Origin: Rhizobium sp. RU20A
Lineage (GTDB): Bacteria > Pseudomonadota > Alphaproteobacteria > Rhizobiales > Rhizobiaceae
Assembly: GCF_900155885.1 (NCBI RefSeq)
Contig: NZ_FTMB01000002.1
Location: 329,107 to 393,106, forward strand
Direction: 5' to 3'
Length of the DNA stretch: 64,000 nucleotides
The stretch's first letter is position 1. Each line of letters starts with the position of its first letter. Below the pieces are notes generated by a model. That model was not told the origin of the DNA. It worked only from the letters and a program-made list of their open reading frames with translations, and ran no database searches. A program made the translations under genes and the position numbers. Of the stretch, positions 18,396 through 27,377 are shown one piece after another.

Positions 18396-19598
18396 TCAGG
18401 CCAATGCCTGGGCGCGGATCGGTTGCGAAAGGGCCTCGCAGGCCCGCTCGATGCGATGCAGACCTTCGCGCGCCTCGGCGGCGGTGGTGATGAGCGGCGG
18501 CAGGAGGCGCAGCACGTTGTCGCCGGCGAGAACGCCGAGCAGCTTTTCGGCGCGGATCGCCTGCAGGAGATCGCCATTCGGCACCTTGGCCTTGATGCCG
18601 AGCATCAGCCCGTCGCCCCTGATCTCCTCGATCACATCCGGGAAACGGTCCTTGAGCGAGGCGAGGCCCTGGCGGAAGACGAGCGCGACATCGCGGACGT
18701 GCTCCAGGAAGCCATCGGCCAGCACGACATCGAGAACGGCATTGCCGACCGCCATGGCGAGCGGATTGCCACCATAGGTGGAGCCATGGGTGCCGGCGAC
18801 CATGCCGCTCGCGGCCTCCGCCGTGGCAAGGCAGGCACCGAGCGGGAAGCCGCCGCCGATGCCCTTTGCGACAGCCATGATGTCAGGCGTGACGCCGGCC
18901 CATTCATGGGCAAAGAGCTTGCCAGTACGACCGACGCCGCATTGCACTTCGTCGAAGATCAGAAGGAGGCCGAATTCGTCGCAAATCGCGCGCATTTCCC
19001 GCAGGAATTCCTTGCTGACGAGGCGAATGCCGCCCTCGCCCTGCAGCGGCTCGATGAGAAGCGCCGCGGTCTCCTCGGTGATGGCGGCACGCAAAGCGGC
19101 CATATCGCCGAAGGGAACCTGGTAGAAGCCGGGCGCCTTGGGGCCGAAACCTTCGAGATACTTGGCCTGACCGCCGGCGGCGATCGTCGCCAGCGTGCGG
19201 CCGTGGAAGGCGCCTTCGAAGGTGATGATGTGGAATTTGCCGGGGTGGCCCTTGGCATGGTGATAGCGGCGCGCGGTCTTGATGGCGCATTCCAGCGCTT
19301 CGGCGCCGGAATTGGCGAAGAAGACCTTGTCGGCAAAGGTAACGGCACACAGGCGCCGCGACAGGCTTTCCTGGCCGGGCACTTCATAAAGGTTGGAGAG
19401 GTGCCAGACCTTGTCGGCCTGCGCCTTCAGCGCCTCCACGAGATGGGGATGGGCATGCCCCAGCGAGTTGACCGCAACACCGGCGGCGAAATCGAGGTAG
19501 CGATTGCCCTCCTCGTCGATCAGCCACACGCCCTCACCGCGCTCGAAGCGGAGCGGCGCGCGGGCATAGGTGTCGTAAAGGGCTGCGGTGGCGCTCAT
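18396..19598 (-). CDS. argD: acetylornithine aminotransferase
   Basis: This PLP enzyme converts N-acetylglutamate semialdehyde to N-acetylornithine, and often also serves lysine synthesis. The 400-residue class III transaminase has [15 protein letters not shown] (about residues 99-113), [11 protein letters not shown], the cofactor Asp in [15 protein letters not shown], and the Schiff-base Lys in [13 protein letters not shown] (about 247). ATG 19598 is preceded by AGGAG at good spacing. Upstream, a terminator-like hairpin at 19669-19697 lies in the leader. It is divergent from gcrA. Confidence 0.94.
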   Translation of the reverse strand: MSATAALYDTYARAPLRFERGEGVWLIDEEGNRYLDFAAGVAVNSLGHAHPHLVEALKAQADKVWHLSNLYEVPGQESLSRRLCAVTFADKVFFANSGAEALECAIKTARRYHHAKGHPGKFHIITFEGAFHGRTLATIAAGGQAKYLEGFGPKAPGFYQVPFGDMAALRAAITEETAALLIEPLQGEGGIRLVSKEFLREMRAICDEFGLLLIFDEVQCGVGRTGKLFAHEWAGVTPDIMAVAKGIGGGFPLGACLATAEAASGMVAGTHGSTYGGNPLAMAVGNAVLDVVLADGFLEHVRDVALVFRQGLASLKDRFPDVIEEIRGDGLMLGIKAKVPNGDLLQAIRAEKLLGVLAGDNVLRLLPPLITTAAEAREGLHRIERACEALSQPIRAQALA

Positions 19599-19668
19599 CT
19601 GCCATCTCCTGATGCCGTGGTCCGGACCTTTGAGCGGCGGCCATTCGAGGCGCCGGACTGCGATCCGC

Positions 19669-19697
19669 AAAAATCAAAAATGCCGCCTTTCGGCGGC
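19669..19697 (-). terminator. terminator-like hairpin in the argD leader
   Basis: On the minus strand GCCGCC-GAAA-GGCGGC (19697 down to 19682) forms a six-pair stem capped by a GNRA tetraloop and is followed by ATTTTTGATTTTT. No minus-strand gene lies between it and the divergent gcrA, so it would act as an attenuator of argD or end a short unannotated transcript. Confidence 0.6.
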
Positions 19698-19698
19698 G

Positions 19699-20035
19699 CG
19701 CGCACTATCGCCATCTCGCACCGCAATGTCAACAAAGACCGGGGTTTTGCGGGGGCGAAGGCAGGTAAAGAGGCGAGCTTGCGCGAGCCTTGCGCACCAT
19801 TGCAAAAATGCCACGCCGGGGGAAGCAAGTTGGGGAAAACCGCGAAATCGATTCGGCGTGATTCGCCCGACTCTTGCCACAGAGTCGCCCTGTCTCTAGG
19901 TTAATAGTCAATTACTAGACGCATGCGGCGGACCTAGTCACCACATAGAGTTATCGCGTTTGCGCTCCGACTGTGCTGTTCAGGGCACGGTGAAGGATTC
20001 GCCGAACGGGACTCGAACCGGCGGAGACGAATGGA
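19699..20035. promoter_or_regulatory. divergent argD/gcrA control region with six GANTC sites and a CtrA-like box
   Basis: GANTC methylation sites occur at 19850, 19860, 19869, 19882, 19996 and 20010, four of them within 37 bases. A TTAA-N7-TTAC sequence (19901-19915) matches seven of eight positions of the CtrA box TTAA-N7-TTAA. Together these suggest cell-cycle control of gcrA by DNA methylation state and CtrA. The sequence matches are direct; the control is inferred from Caulobacter knowledge. Confidence 0.65.
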
Positions 20036-20557
20036 ATGAACTGGACGGACGAACGCGTGGAGAAACTGAAGAAGCTCTGGTCGGAAGGACTGAGCGCCAG
20101 CCAGATCGCTGCGCAACTGGGCGGCGTCAGCCGCAATGCCGTAATCGGCAAGGTGCATCGCCTCAGCCTCCCCGGTCGCGCAAAAGCCGGCGGCAGCGCC
20201 GCTGCCGCGCCGCGCACCAAGCGCACCACCGCCCCGCCGCGCGCGCCGAACTACGCCTCGAAGGTTGCCACGCGCACCGTCTCGCGCGTCCAGGGCGCCA
20301 CGGTCCTCAAGGAAGAGGTCGAAGTCGATCTCGTTGCCGAGGAAGATTTCGTACCCGCATCCAACGTCGTCGTGCCGATGACGCGCCGCCTCGTGCTGAC
20401 GCAGCTCACCGAGCGCACCTGCAAGTGGCCCGTCGGCGACCCGCTGAAGGACGATTTCCACTTCTGCGGCAATGACTGCGCCGAGGCCGGCCCCTATTGC
20501 ACGGCGCACGCTCGCCTCGCCTATCAGCCCTCGGCCGAGCGCCGCCGGGTTCGGTAA
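20036..20557 (+). CDS. gcrA: GcrA cell-cycle regulator
   Basis: GcrA is an alphaproteobacterial factor that binds sigma70 RNA polymerase and stimulates promoters carrying CcrM-methylated GANTC sites. The 173-residue protein has the hallmark N-terminus MNWTDERVEKLKKLW, then the helix-turn-helix SASQIAAQLGGVSRNAVIGK (about residues 22-41). A basic Ala/Pro-rich linker follows, and the sigma-interacting domain ends with TCKWPVGDP, FCGNDCAEAGPYCTAHARLAY. Start ATG 20036 has GGAG (20023-20026) nine bases upstream. A terminator follows at 20580-20614. Its own upstream region is unusually rich in GANTC. Confidence 0.95.
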   Translation: MNWTDERVEKLKKLWSEGLSASQIAAQLGGVSRNAVIGKVHRLSLPGRAKAGGSAAAAPRTKRTTAPPRAPNYASKVATRTVSRVQGATVLKEEVEVDLVAEEDFVPASNVVVPMTRRLVLTQLTERTCKWPVGDPLKDDFHFCGNDCAEAGPYCTAHARLAYQPSAERRRVR

Positions 20558-20579
20558 GACGCCGGACACCCCTGCTCGA

Positions 20580-20614
20580 AAGCGGCGGCCAGGCTTTGCC
20601 TCGGCCGCCTTTTT
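20580..20614 (+). terminator. intrinsic terminator of gcrA
   Basis: A GC-rich stem, GGCGGCC against GGCCGCC, with AGGCTTTGCCTC between, is followed by TTTTT. It lies shortly after the gcrA stop. Confidence 0.75.
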
Positions 20615-20652
20615 CATTGCCGGTTGCAGGCTCGCAGGGATAAGGCATGCAA

Positions 20653-20684
20653 AAAGGCGGACCTTGCGGACCGCCTTTGCTGAT
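20653..20684 (-). terminator. intrinsic terminator of phoB
   Basis: AAAGGCGG and CCGCCTTT form an eight-pair stem; on the minus strand it is followed by a T run (TTTTTGC). It lies downstream of the phoB stop at 20733 and faces the gcrA terminator. Confidence 0.6.
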
Positions 20685-20732
20685 CACCGGACAGGATGCC
20701 GTGTTCCTCGCCGGAGCGATGCTGAGCAAAGC

Positions 20733-21416
20733 TTACCCTTCCAACGAATAACCGGCGCCGCGGACGGTGCGGATGACGTCGGTCATGTTGGAAAAGTTGA
20801 GCGCCTTGCGCAGGCGGCCGACATGGACGTCGACGGTGCGTTCGTCGACGTAGATATCGTGGCCCCAGACGCCGTCCAGCAGTTGCGAGCGGGAGAAGAC
20901 GCGGCCGGGCGAGGACATGAAGAATTCCAAGAGGCGGAATTCGGTCGGCCCGAGGCGCACTTCGCGGCTCTTGCGGTGGACGCGGTGGGTTTCGCGGTCG
21001 AGCTCGATATCCCCGCATTTGAGCACGGAGGAGAGGAGTTCCGGCTTGGCGCGGCGCAACATGGCCTTGACGCGGGCCATGAGTTCCGGCGTCGAGAAGG
21101 GCTTGACGACGTAATCGTCGGCGCCTGTCGCGAGCCCGCGGACGCGCTCGCTCTCCTCGCCGCGTGCCGTCAGCATGATGATCGGCAGGCGCTCGGTTTC
21201 GGCGCGCTGGCGCAGCCGCCGGCACAGTTCGATGCCGGAGACGCCGGGCAACATCCAGTCGAGAATGAGAAGATCGGGGAGCCGTTCCTGGAGACGGACT
21301 TCCGCCTCGTCGCCGCGATGGATGGTATCGACGTCGAAACCTTCCGCCTCGAGGTTGTAGCGCAGAAGGACGCTCAGCGCCTCTTCGTCTTCCACCACTG
21401 CAATTCTGGGCAACAT
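20733..21416 (-). CDS. phoB: phosphate regulon response regulator PhoB
   Basis: PhoB activates phosphate-starvation genes by binding Pho boxes when phosphorylated by PhoR. The 227-residue protein has a receiver domain with the acidic pair EDEE near residue 10, the phosphorylated Asp in LILDWMLPG (about 53), Thr in MLTARGEE and Lys in YVVKPFS. The winged-helix DNA-binding domain follows (LGPTEFRLLEFFM, SRSQLLDGVWG, VDVHVGRLRKAL). It is the last gene of the pst block, 54 bases after phoU; a GGCCCC/GGGGCC hairpin lies in that gap. Confidence 0.96.
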   Translation of the reverse strand: MLPRIAVVEDEEALSVLLRYNLEAEGFDVDTIHRGDEAEVRLQERLPDLLILDWMLPGVSGIELCRRLRQRAETERLPIIMLTARGEESERVRGLATGADDYVVKPFSTPELMARVKAMLRRAKPELLSSVLKCGDIELDRETHRVHRKSREVRLGPTEFRLLEFFMSSPGRVFSRSQLLDGVWGHDIYVDERTVDVHVGRLRKALNFSNMTDVIRTVRGAGYSLEG

Positions 21417-21470
21417 GTTGCCTCCTCCTTCCTGCCCGCCAACAGGCCCCCTAAGGGGCCCGCAGGCGGA

Positions 21471-22181
21471 TTATTCGCCGCTGACCCGCATCGTGGCAGT
21501 CGTATCGTCCTTGGGACGCTCGCCTTCGATCTGGGCGCCGGTGGTCATGTAGTAGATGGTTTCGGCGATGTTGGTCGCATGGTCACCGATGCGCTCGATG
21601 TTCTTGGCGCAGAACAGGAGATGCGTGCACGAGGTGATGTTGCGCGGGTCTTCCATCATGTAGGTCAAAAGCTCGCGGAAGAGCGAGGTGTAGATCGCAT
21701 CGATCTCGCCATCGCGCTGGCGGATGTTGTTGGCCTTTTCGGCCGAACGCGATGCGTAGACATCAAGCACTTCCTTGAGCTGGGCGGCGGTGAGCTCCGT
21801 CAGGTGCTCGAGGCCGCGGGCGAACTGGCGCGGAACGCCCGACGTCGCGACAGCGATGACGCGCTTGGCGGTGTTCTTGCCGAGATCGCCGACGCGCTCG
21901 AGGTCGCTTGCGATGCGGATCGCACCCATGATCTCGCGCAGGTCGGCGGCCATGGGCTGGCGCTTGGCGATGGTGACGATGGCCTTCTCGCCGATCTCGC
22001 GCTCGGCATTGTCGAGGATCACGTCATCGGAGATGACCTTCTGGGCGAGCGCGACATCCGAGTTGATCAGGGCGCGCACGCTGTCGCCGAGCATCTGCTC
22101 GGCCAGACCGCCCATCTCGGAGATGCGGCGGGCAAGGTACTTCAGTTCTTCGTCATAGACGGAGACGATATGGCTGGGCAT
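21471..22181 (-). CDS. phoU: phosphate signalling complex protein PhoU
   Basis: PhoU links the PstSCAB transporter to PhoR and restrains phosphate uptake when phosphate is plentiful. The 236-residue all-helical protein has the two repeated three-helix halves and both metal-contact motifs: ASDLERVGDLGKNTAKR (about residues 91-107) and KNIERIGDHATNIAE (about 193-207). It starts 46 bases after pstB and precedes phoB. Length and motifs are normal. Confidence 0.96.
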   Translation of the reverse strand: MPSHIVSVYDEELKYLARRISEMGGLAEQMLGDSVRALINSDVALAQKVISDDVILDNAEREIGEKAIVTIAKRQPMAADLREIMGAIRIASDLERVGDLGKNTAKRVIAVATSGVPRQFARGLEHLTELTAAQLKEVLDVYASRSAEKANNIRQRDGEIDAIYTSLFRELLTYMMEDPRNITSCTHLLFCAKNIERIGDHATNIAETIYYMTTGAQIEGERPKDDTTATMRVSGE

Positions 22182-22227
22182 GGGTGTTTCCTCTCAAACC
22201 GCGTGACAACAGGCAGGACAATCCGCC

Positions 22228-23043
22228 TCAGCCGAAGCGGCCCATGATGTAGTCCTGCGTACGCTGGTCGTCCGGGTTGGTGAACATCTTGTCCGTGTCG
22301 TTCTCCTCGACGAGGTTGCCGAGGTGGAACATGGCGGTGCGTTGCGAAACGCGGGCGGCCTGCTGCATCGAGTGCGTCACGATGACGATCGTGTAGTTGG
22401 TGCGCAGTTCGTGGATCAGCTCCTCGACCTTGGCGGTGGCGATCGGGTCGAGGGCCGAGCAGGGCTCGTCCATCAGGATGACTTCCGGGCTGACGGCTAC
22501 GGCGCGCGCAATGCACAGGCGCTGCTGCTGACCACCGGACAGGCCGGTGCCCGGCTCGTGCAGGCGATCCTTCACTTCGTTCCAGAGACCGGCCTTCTGC
22601 AGGCTCGAGGCGACGATTTCATCGAACTCGGCGCGGGTGCGGGCAAGACCGTGGATACGCGGTCCGTAGGAGACGTTTTCGTAGATCGACTTCGGGAAAG
22701 GGTTCGGCTTCTGGAACACCATGCCAACGCGGGCGCGAAGTTCCACGACGTCGATATTGGGATCGTAGATATCGTCCGCGTCGAGCGTGATCTTGCCGGT
22801 GACCCGGCAGTTGTCGATCGTGTCGTTCATGCGGTTCAGCGTGCGCAGGAAGGTCGACTTCCCGCAGCCCGACGGACCGATGAGGGCGGTGACGGTGTTT
22901 TCGCGGATGTTCAGGTTGACGTCGAACAGGGCGCGCTTCTCGCCGTAGTAGACGGAGACGTCCTTGCCGATCATCTTGTAGGGAACGGTGTTCATTTTCT
23001 GGTCCACTGCCTTTTCGATCGCTGCTTCATTCATCATGTTCAT
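22228..23043 (-). CDS. pstB: phosphate ABC transporter ATP-binding protein PstB
   Basis: PstB is the ATPase of the high-affinity phosphate importer. The 271-residue protein has Walker [10 protein letters not shown] (about residues 53-61), the PstB-typical FQKPNPFP Q-loop, the ABC signature [13 protein letters not shown], Walker [14 protein letters not shown] and the switch His in [11 protein letters not shown] 23043 has GGGAG eight bases upstream; the longer frame adds residues unlike the family. It follows pstA after 13 bases. Confidence 0.97.
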   Translation of the reverse strand: MNMMNEAAIEKAVDQKMNTVPYKMIGKDVSVYYGEKRALFDVNLNIRENTVTALIGPSGCGKSTFLRTLNRMNDTIDNCRVTGKITLDADDIYDPNIDVVELRARVGMVFQKPNPFPKSIYENVSYGPRIHGLARTRAEFDEIVASSLQKAGLWNEVKDRLHEPGTGLSGGQQQRLCIARAVAVSPEVILMDEPCSALDPIATAKVEELIHELRTNYTIVIVTHSMQQAARVSQRTAMFHLGNLVEENDTDKMFTNPDDQRTQDYIMGRFG

Positions 23044-23056
23044 GATCGGGTACTCC

Positions 23057-24376
23057 CTACCAGCGACGTTCAAATCGACGGCGCAGCAAGATTGCGCCAA
23101 GGTTCATCAGGACGAGGAAGATCAGAAGGATGATGATCGCCCCGGAGGTGCGTTCCACGAAGGCGCGCTCGGCTTCGTTGGCCCACATGTAGATCTGTAC
23201 CGGAAGAGCCGTGGACGGCGCCAGCGGCGAGCCCGGGAAATCGGCGACGAAGGCGACCATGCCGATCAGCAGCAGGGGAGCCGTTTCGCCGAGTGCGTGG
23301 GCAAGGCCGATGATGGTGCCGGTCAGGATGCCGGGCATGGCCAGCGGCAGGACGTGATGGAACACGGTCTGCATCTTCGAAGCGCCAAGGCCGAGGGCGG
23401 CGGCGCGGATCGACGGCGGCACGGCCTTGAGGGCAGCGCGGGTCGCGATGATGATGGTCGGCAGCGTCATCAGCGTCAGCACCAGGCCGCCGACGAGGGC
23501 TGCGGAACGCGGCAGGCCGGCGAAGTTGATGAAGACGGCAAGACCGAGCAGACCGTAAACGATCGAGGGCACGGCGGCGAGGTTGTTGATGTTCACCTCG
23601 ATCAGGTCCGTGAAGCGGTTCTTCGGCGCGAACTCCTCGAGGTAGATCGAGGCGGCGACACCGATCGGCAGCGACAGAACGAGCACGATCAGCATCATGT
23701 AGAGCGAACCGATGAAGGCGACGCCGACGCCGGCGGCTTCCGGACGGCTGGAGGCGCCGTTCAAGAAAATGCCCGTGTTGAAATGCCCGGCCAGCGCACC
23801 GCTTTCGGCAAGCTGATTCATCCAGCCGACCTGCTTGTCGGAGACCTTGCGGTTGGTTTCCGGCACGGAGAGATCGATCTGCCCCTTGTAGGCAGAATCG
23901 ATATCGCCGTGGGCGAGCAGCGAGACCGGCTGCGTGGTGCCGATGACCGAGGGATTGTTGACGACGATGTTGCGCAGCTGGGTGCGGACACTGTCGGAGA
24001 GCATGCCGCCGACAGCGCGCATGCTGGCACGGTCGTTCGGGTCAACGCCGAGGACCTTGGCAAGCGCATTGCGGGCGACGACCGGATAGTTGGCAGTCAT
24101 CAGCTTCTGCGGGTTGGTGGCACGCTCATTGTCCTTGTCGATCGCGCTCTCGGTGAATTCGACAGGGATGGTGATCATGGTCTGCTCGAAGGCCGTGTAG
24201 CCCTTCGAGACGACGGAGCTGACCAGCAGGAAGAGGAACAGCAGGCCGAAGGTGATGGCTGCCAAACCATAGGCGCGGAAGCGACGTTCGGCGGCGTAGC
24301 GACGCTTGATGCCGATGTCGCGGCGCGGTGTGGCGGCGCGGGCCGTGGCGGCGGGCGCCGAGATGACCTGGCTCAT
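23057..24376 (-). CDS. pstA: phosphate ABC transporter permease PstA
   Basis: PstA is one of the two membrane subunits of the phosphate importer. The protein has 439 residues, longer than the E. coli form because of a large periplasmic loop between the first and second helices (about residues 60-210), a common feature in rhizobia. The permease core has [21 protein letters not shown], the coupling helix that meets PstB, and [10 protein letters not shown]. Its ATG overlaps the pstC stop as ATGA (24373-24376). It is followed by pstB. Confidence 0.95.
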   Translation of the reverse strand: MSQVISAPAATARAATPRRDIGIKRRYAAERRFRAYGLAAITFGLLFLFLLVSSVVSKGYTAFEQTMITIPVEFTESAIDKDNERATNPQKLMTANYPVVARNALAKVLGVDPNDRASMRAVGGMLSDSVRTQLRNIVVNNPSVIGTTQPVSLLAHGDIDSAYKGQIDLSVPETNRKVSDKQVGWMNQLAESGALAGHFNTGIFLNGASSRPEAAGVGVAFIGSLYMMLIVLVLSLPIGVAASIYLEEFAPKNRFTDLIEVNINNLAAVPSIVYGLLGLAVFINFAGLPRSAALVGGLVLTLMTLPTIIIATRAALKAVPPSIRAAALGLGASKMQTVFHHVLPLAMPGILTGTIIGLAHALGETAPLLLIGMVAFVADFPGSPLAPSTALPVQIYMWANEAERAFVERTSGAIIILLIFLVLMNLGAILLRRRFERRW

Positions 24377-25854
24377 TCGTACTGCTCCCGGTACTTGCGG
24401 ACAATAAAGAGGGCGTAGATGTTCAGGCACAGGGTGATCACGAAGAGCGTGATGCCGAGTGCGAAGGCAACGAGCGTCTGCGGCGAGGTGAATTCAAGGT
24501 CGCCGGTCAGCTGGTTGACGATCTTGACGGTGACCGTGGTCATCGGCTCGAAGGGGTTGAGCTGCATGCGGGCAGCAACGCCGGCGGCCAGAACCACGAT
24601 CATGGTTTCGCCGATGGCGCGCGATGCGGTCATCAGGATGGCGCCGACGATGCCCGGCAGGGCTGCCGGCAGGATGACCTTCTTGATGGTCTCGGAGCGC
24701 GTGGCGCCGAGGCCGAGCGAACCGTCGCGCAGCGAGCGCGGCACGGCGGTGATGATGTCGTCCGAGAGGGAGGAGACGTAGGGGATCAACATGATGCCCA
24801 TGACGAAACCGGCCGTCAGAACGCTCTGCGCCTGGATGAAGCTCTGGTAGTTGCCCGTGGCAAGACCGGCCATCTGCGCGGAAAGATCGCGGAAGAAGGG
24901 GCCGACCGTGACGAGGGCGAAGAAGCCGTAGACGATGGTGGGGATGCCGGCGAGCACTTCGAGCAGCGGCTTGGCAAGGCTGCGGAACTTGGACCCGGCA
25001 TATTCGGCCATGTAGATGGCGGCGAAGAGACCGATCGGCACGGCAAACAGCATGGCGACCGCGCCGATATAGAGCGTGCCGAGCAGCAGCGGGATCAGGC
25101 CGAACTGGCCGGATGTGCCGCCCGAACCGGCCGCGGCAAAGCGCGGATCCCAGACGGTGCCAAAGAAGAACTCGTGGGCGGGGACCATCGTGAAGAAGTG
25201 GATCGCCTCCGACGCCATCGAGAAGACGATGCCGACGGTGGTGAAGATGGCGATGGAGGACGCAACGATGAGGCTGACGAGGATCACGCTCTCGACCCGG
25301 TTGCGGGCGCGGAAGCGTGCCGCGATCGAGCGGTAGGCCAGCAGGGCGCCGCCGACGGCGACGAGAAGGACGGCCACGGACAGCAGCATCGCGCTCGTCG
25401 CGTTCATCTCATTGAGATGCTTGGCGGCCGCGATCATGTAGGGCTGCGGCTGGTCGGCGAGCGGAACGCCCTTGCCGGCCAGAATGGCGCGCACGTCGCC
25501 GCCGGCATCGATGGCCGCGACTTCCTCGGGCGTCGCAAGGTTCAGGCCGCGGGCGATGGCGCCGATCATGCCATAGGCAAGGTTCTGCGTCGCAGCGGAC
25601 TCAGCCTGGACCTCAGCCGGAAACTCGCCGCGAACCGTGGAATTGATGTAGGTTGGCGCGGCAATGTTCCAGACCACCATGACGAGGATCGCCGGCAGCG
25701 TGGCCCAGATACCGACATAGGCGCCGTAATAGCCCGGACGGGAATGCAGATTGGACGACTTACCGTTCGCCAGGACGGACGCACGCCGGGACCCGGCGAC
25801 GTAGCCGATCACGCCGATAATGGCGACCAGCAAGAGAAGCAGTGATGTGCTCAT
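24373..25854 (-). CDS. pstC: phosphate ABC transporter permease PstC
   Basis: PstC is the other membrane subunit. The 493-residue protein has an N-terminal helix, a long periplasmic insertion and a permease core with GLGATRSETIKKVILPAALPG (coupling region) and ASRAIGETMIV. As with PstA, it is longer than the enterobacterial form. It shares a 4-base overlap with pstA. A 292-base gap with a terminator-like hairpin separates it from pstS. Confidence 0.95.
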   Translation of the reverse strand: MSTSLLLLLVAIIGVIGYVAGSRRASVLANGKSSNLHSRPGYYGAYVGIWATLPAILVMVVWNIAAPTYINSTVRGEFPAEVQAESAATQNLAYGMIGAIARGLNLATPEEVAAIDAGGDVRAILAGKGVPLADQPQPYMIAAAKHLNEMNATSAMLLSVAVLLVAVGGALLAYRSIAARFRARNRVESVILVSLIVASSIAIFTTVGIVFSMASEAIHFFTMVPAHEFFFGTVWDPRFAAAGSGGTSGQFGLIPLLLGTLYIGAVAMLFAVPIGLFAAIYMAEYAGSKFRSLAKPLLEVLAGIPTIVYGFFALVTVGPFFRDLSAQMAGLATGNYQSFIQAQSVLTAGFVMGIMLIPYVSSLSDDIITAVPRSLRDGSLGLGATRSETIKKVILPAALPGIVGAILMTASRAIGETMIVVLAAGVAARMQLNPFEPMTTVTVKIVNQLTGDLEFTSPQTLVAFALGITLFVITLCLNIYALFIVRKYREQYE

Positions 25855-26106
25855 TCGGATAAACCCCCGAGGCCGCCTAGCCCCTCGTTCCCCGGTAGCC
25901 GAGGCCTGGCCTGGCGTTGATCGCCTGAAACACGCTCGGCAGCGACGCCGCTCATGCTCCGATACATGTCATCGTCATTTCGAAACTTTTCCGACGACCG
26001 GCAGAAGGCCGACGCCGGACACGCGCCCCGGCAGGGCGGCAGTCACACGCGACAGACGGAGAGGCCGTACAGCGCGCAGACATCGCAAGGCAAGCCCACC
26101 TCGCGA

Positions 26107-26141
26107 AAAGGGCTGGCGCATCCAAAGATGCGCCAGCCTTT
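26107..26141 (-). terminator. terminator/attenuator hairpin between pstS and pstC
   Basis: GGCTGGCGCATC and GATGCGCCAGCC form a 12-pair stem with a 4-base loop just after the pstS stop; on the minus strand it ends in CCTTTTC. It probably ends most transcripts after pstS, so the binding protein is made in excess over the membrane parts. Confidence 0.65.
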
Positions 26142-26146
26142 GATCA

Positions 26147-27181
26147 TTACATGACCTTGCCGTCTTCGAAGGCCTTGCGAATTTCTTCGCGCTCAGCGTC
26201 CGGAGCAGCAACGAGGCCGTACTGGGCCAGCGGGCTGTCGGGGCCGATCATGTCGTCGCTCGTGAAGAACTCGACATATTCCTTCAGGCCCGGGATGACG
26301 CCGATGTGGGCCTTCTTGACGTAGAAGAACAGCGGACGGGAAACCGGATACTCGCCGGAAGCGATCGTTTCGGTCGACGGAACGATACCGTTGACGGTGG
26401 CGACCTTCAGCTTGTCAGCGTTGTTTTCGTAGAAGGCGAGGCCGAAGACGCCGATGCCGTTCTTGTTGGAGCCGATACGGCCGAGCGTTTCGGTGTAGTC
26501 GCCGTCGATGTCGACAGCCATGCCGTCCTTGCGAACTGCAACGCACTTGGAGTGCTGCTCCTTCTCGTCCGCGACGAGGCCCTTGATGGCTTCGGCAGCG
26601 CCGGAGTCCTTGCAGCCCTGGGCGAGAACCTTTTCTTCGAAGACTTCACGGGTGCCGTGCTTTTCGCCCGGGATGTAAGCGGCGATTTCGACGTCCGGCA
26701 GGTCCTTGTTGACTTCCGACCACTTCTTGTAGGGGTTGGCAACGAGCTTGCCGTCCACGACAACTTCAGCGGCGAGAGCCTGGTAGATGTCCTTCGGAAC
26801 GATCGCCAGGTCCTTGTTGCTGGAATCGGTTGCGAAGACGATGCCGTCGTAGCCGATCTTGACTTCCTGGATTTCCGTTACGCCGGCAGCCTTGCAGGCT
26901 TCAACTTCGGACGACTTGATCGCGCGCGAAGAGTTGGCGACGTCGATGGTCTCCGGGCCGACGCCCTTGCAGAATTCCTTCAGACCAGCCGAAGAGCCGC
27001 CCGATTCAACGACCGGCGTCTTGAAGTTCGGGAAGGTTTCGCCGAAGGCTTCGGCAACGATCTTGGCATAGGGCAGAACCGTCGAGGAACCGGCAACCTG
27101 GACCTGATCGCGGGCAGCGGCAGCGCCGGCGAAAGCGACGGAGGCAGCAAGCAGTGCCACCGTGAACTTGACGTTTTTCAT
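26147..27181 (-). CDS. pstS: phosphate-binding periplasmic protein PstS
   Basis: PstS captures phosphate in the periplasm for PstCAB. The 344-residue protein has a signal peptide ending AGAAAA near residue 22, the phosphate-contact motif AGSSTVLPYAKIVAE, ESGGSSAGLKEFC and NSSRAIKSSE. It belongs to the longer alphaproteobacterial form with C-terminal ARFGSDMIG-like segment (here FTSDDMIGPDSPL). Candidate Pho boxes lie 117-180 bases upstream. It is the first gene of the pst operon and is separated from phoR by about 196 bases. Confidence 0.96.
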   Translation of the reverse strand: MKNVKFTVALLAASVAFAGAAAARDQVQVAGSSTVLPYAKIVAEAFGETFPNFKTPVVESGGSSAGLKEFCKGVGPETIDVANSSRAIKSSEVEACKAAGVTEIQEVKIGYDGIVFATDSSNKDLAIVPKDIYQALAAEVVVDGKLVANPYKKWSEVNKDLPDVEIAAYIPGEKHGTREVFEEKVLAQGCKDSGAAEAIKGLVADEKEQHSKCVAVRKDGMAVDIDGDYTETLGRIGSNKNGIGVFGLAFYENNADKLKVATVNGIVPSTETIASGEYPVSRPLFFYVKKAHIGVIPGLKEYVEFFTSDDMIGPDSPLAQYGLVAAPDAEREEIRKAFEDGKVM

Positions 27182-27297
27182 GGATGATCTCCCGTTGGGG
27201 CTTTGTGAATTCGACCGCCAGCTTCAAGACTGAGGTGGACCGTCCTGATCGGCTGCCTTTTCTTAACGCTGGTCACACCGCCCTTTTATGTCGGTTC

Positions 27298-27317
27298 GAC
27301 GAAAGATTTATGACAGC
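27298..27317 (-). promoter_or_regulatory. candidate Pho box of pstS
   Basis: On the minus strand CTGTCATAAATCTTTCGTC resembles the rhizobial Pho box (two CTGTCAT-like repeats spaced 11 bases), with the first half perfect. A CATAAA -10-like element follows about 10 bases later. A second weaker candidate (TGTCACGAAGCTGTAA, minus strand) lies at 27344-27361. Confidence 0.6.
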
Positions 27318-27377
27318 CTATCCATTTGTTAAAATTGAGTATTTTTACAGCTTCGTGACACAACGATTTTCAGTGTG

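Noticed and set aside
19674..19880. 68-codon minus-strand ORF before argD as an arginine leader peptide
   Set aside because: It has several scattered Arg codons but no run, ends within the hairpin region and has no clear ribosome-binding site.
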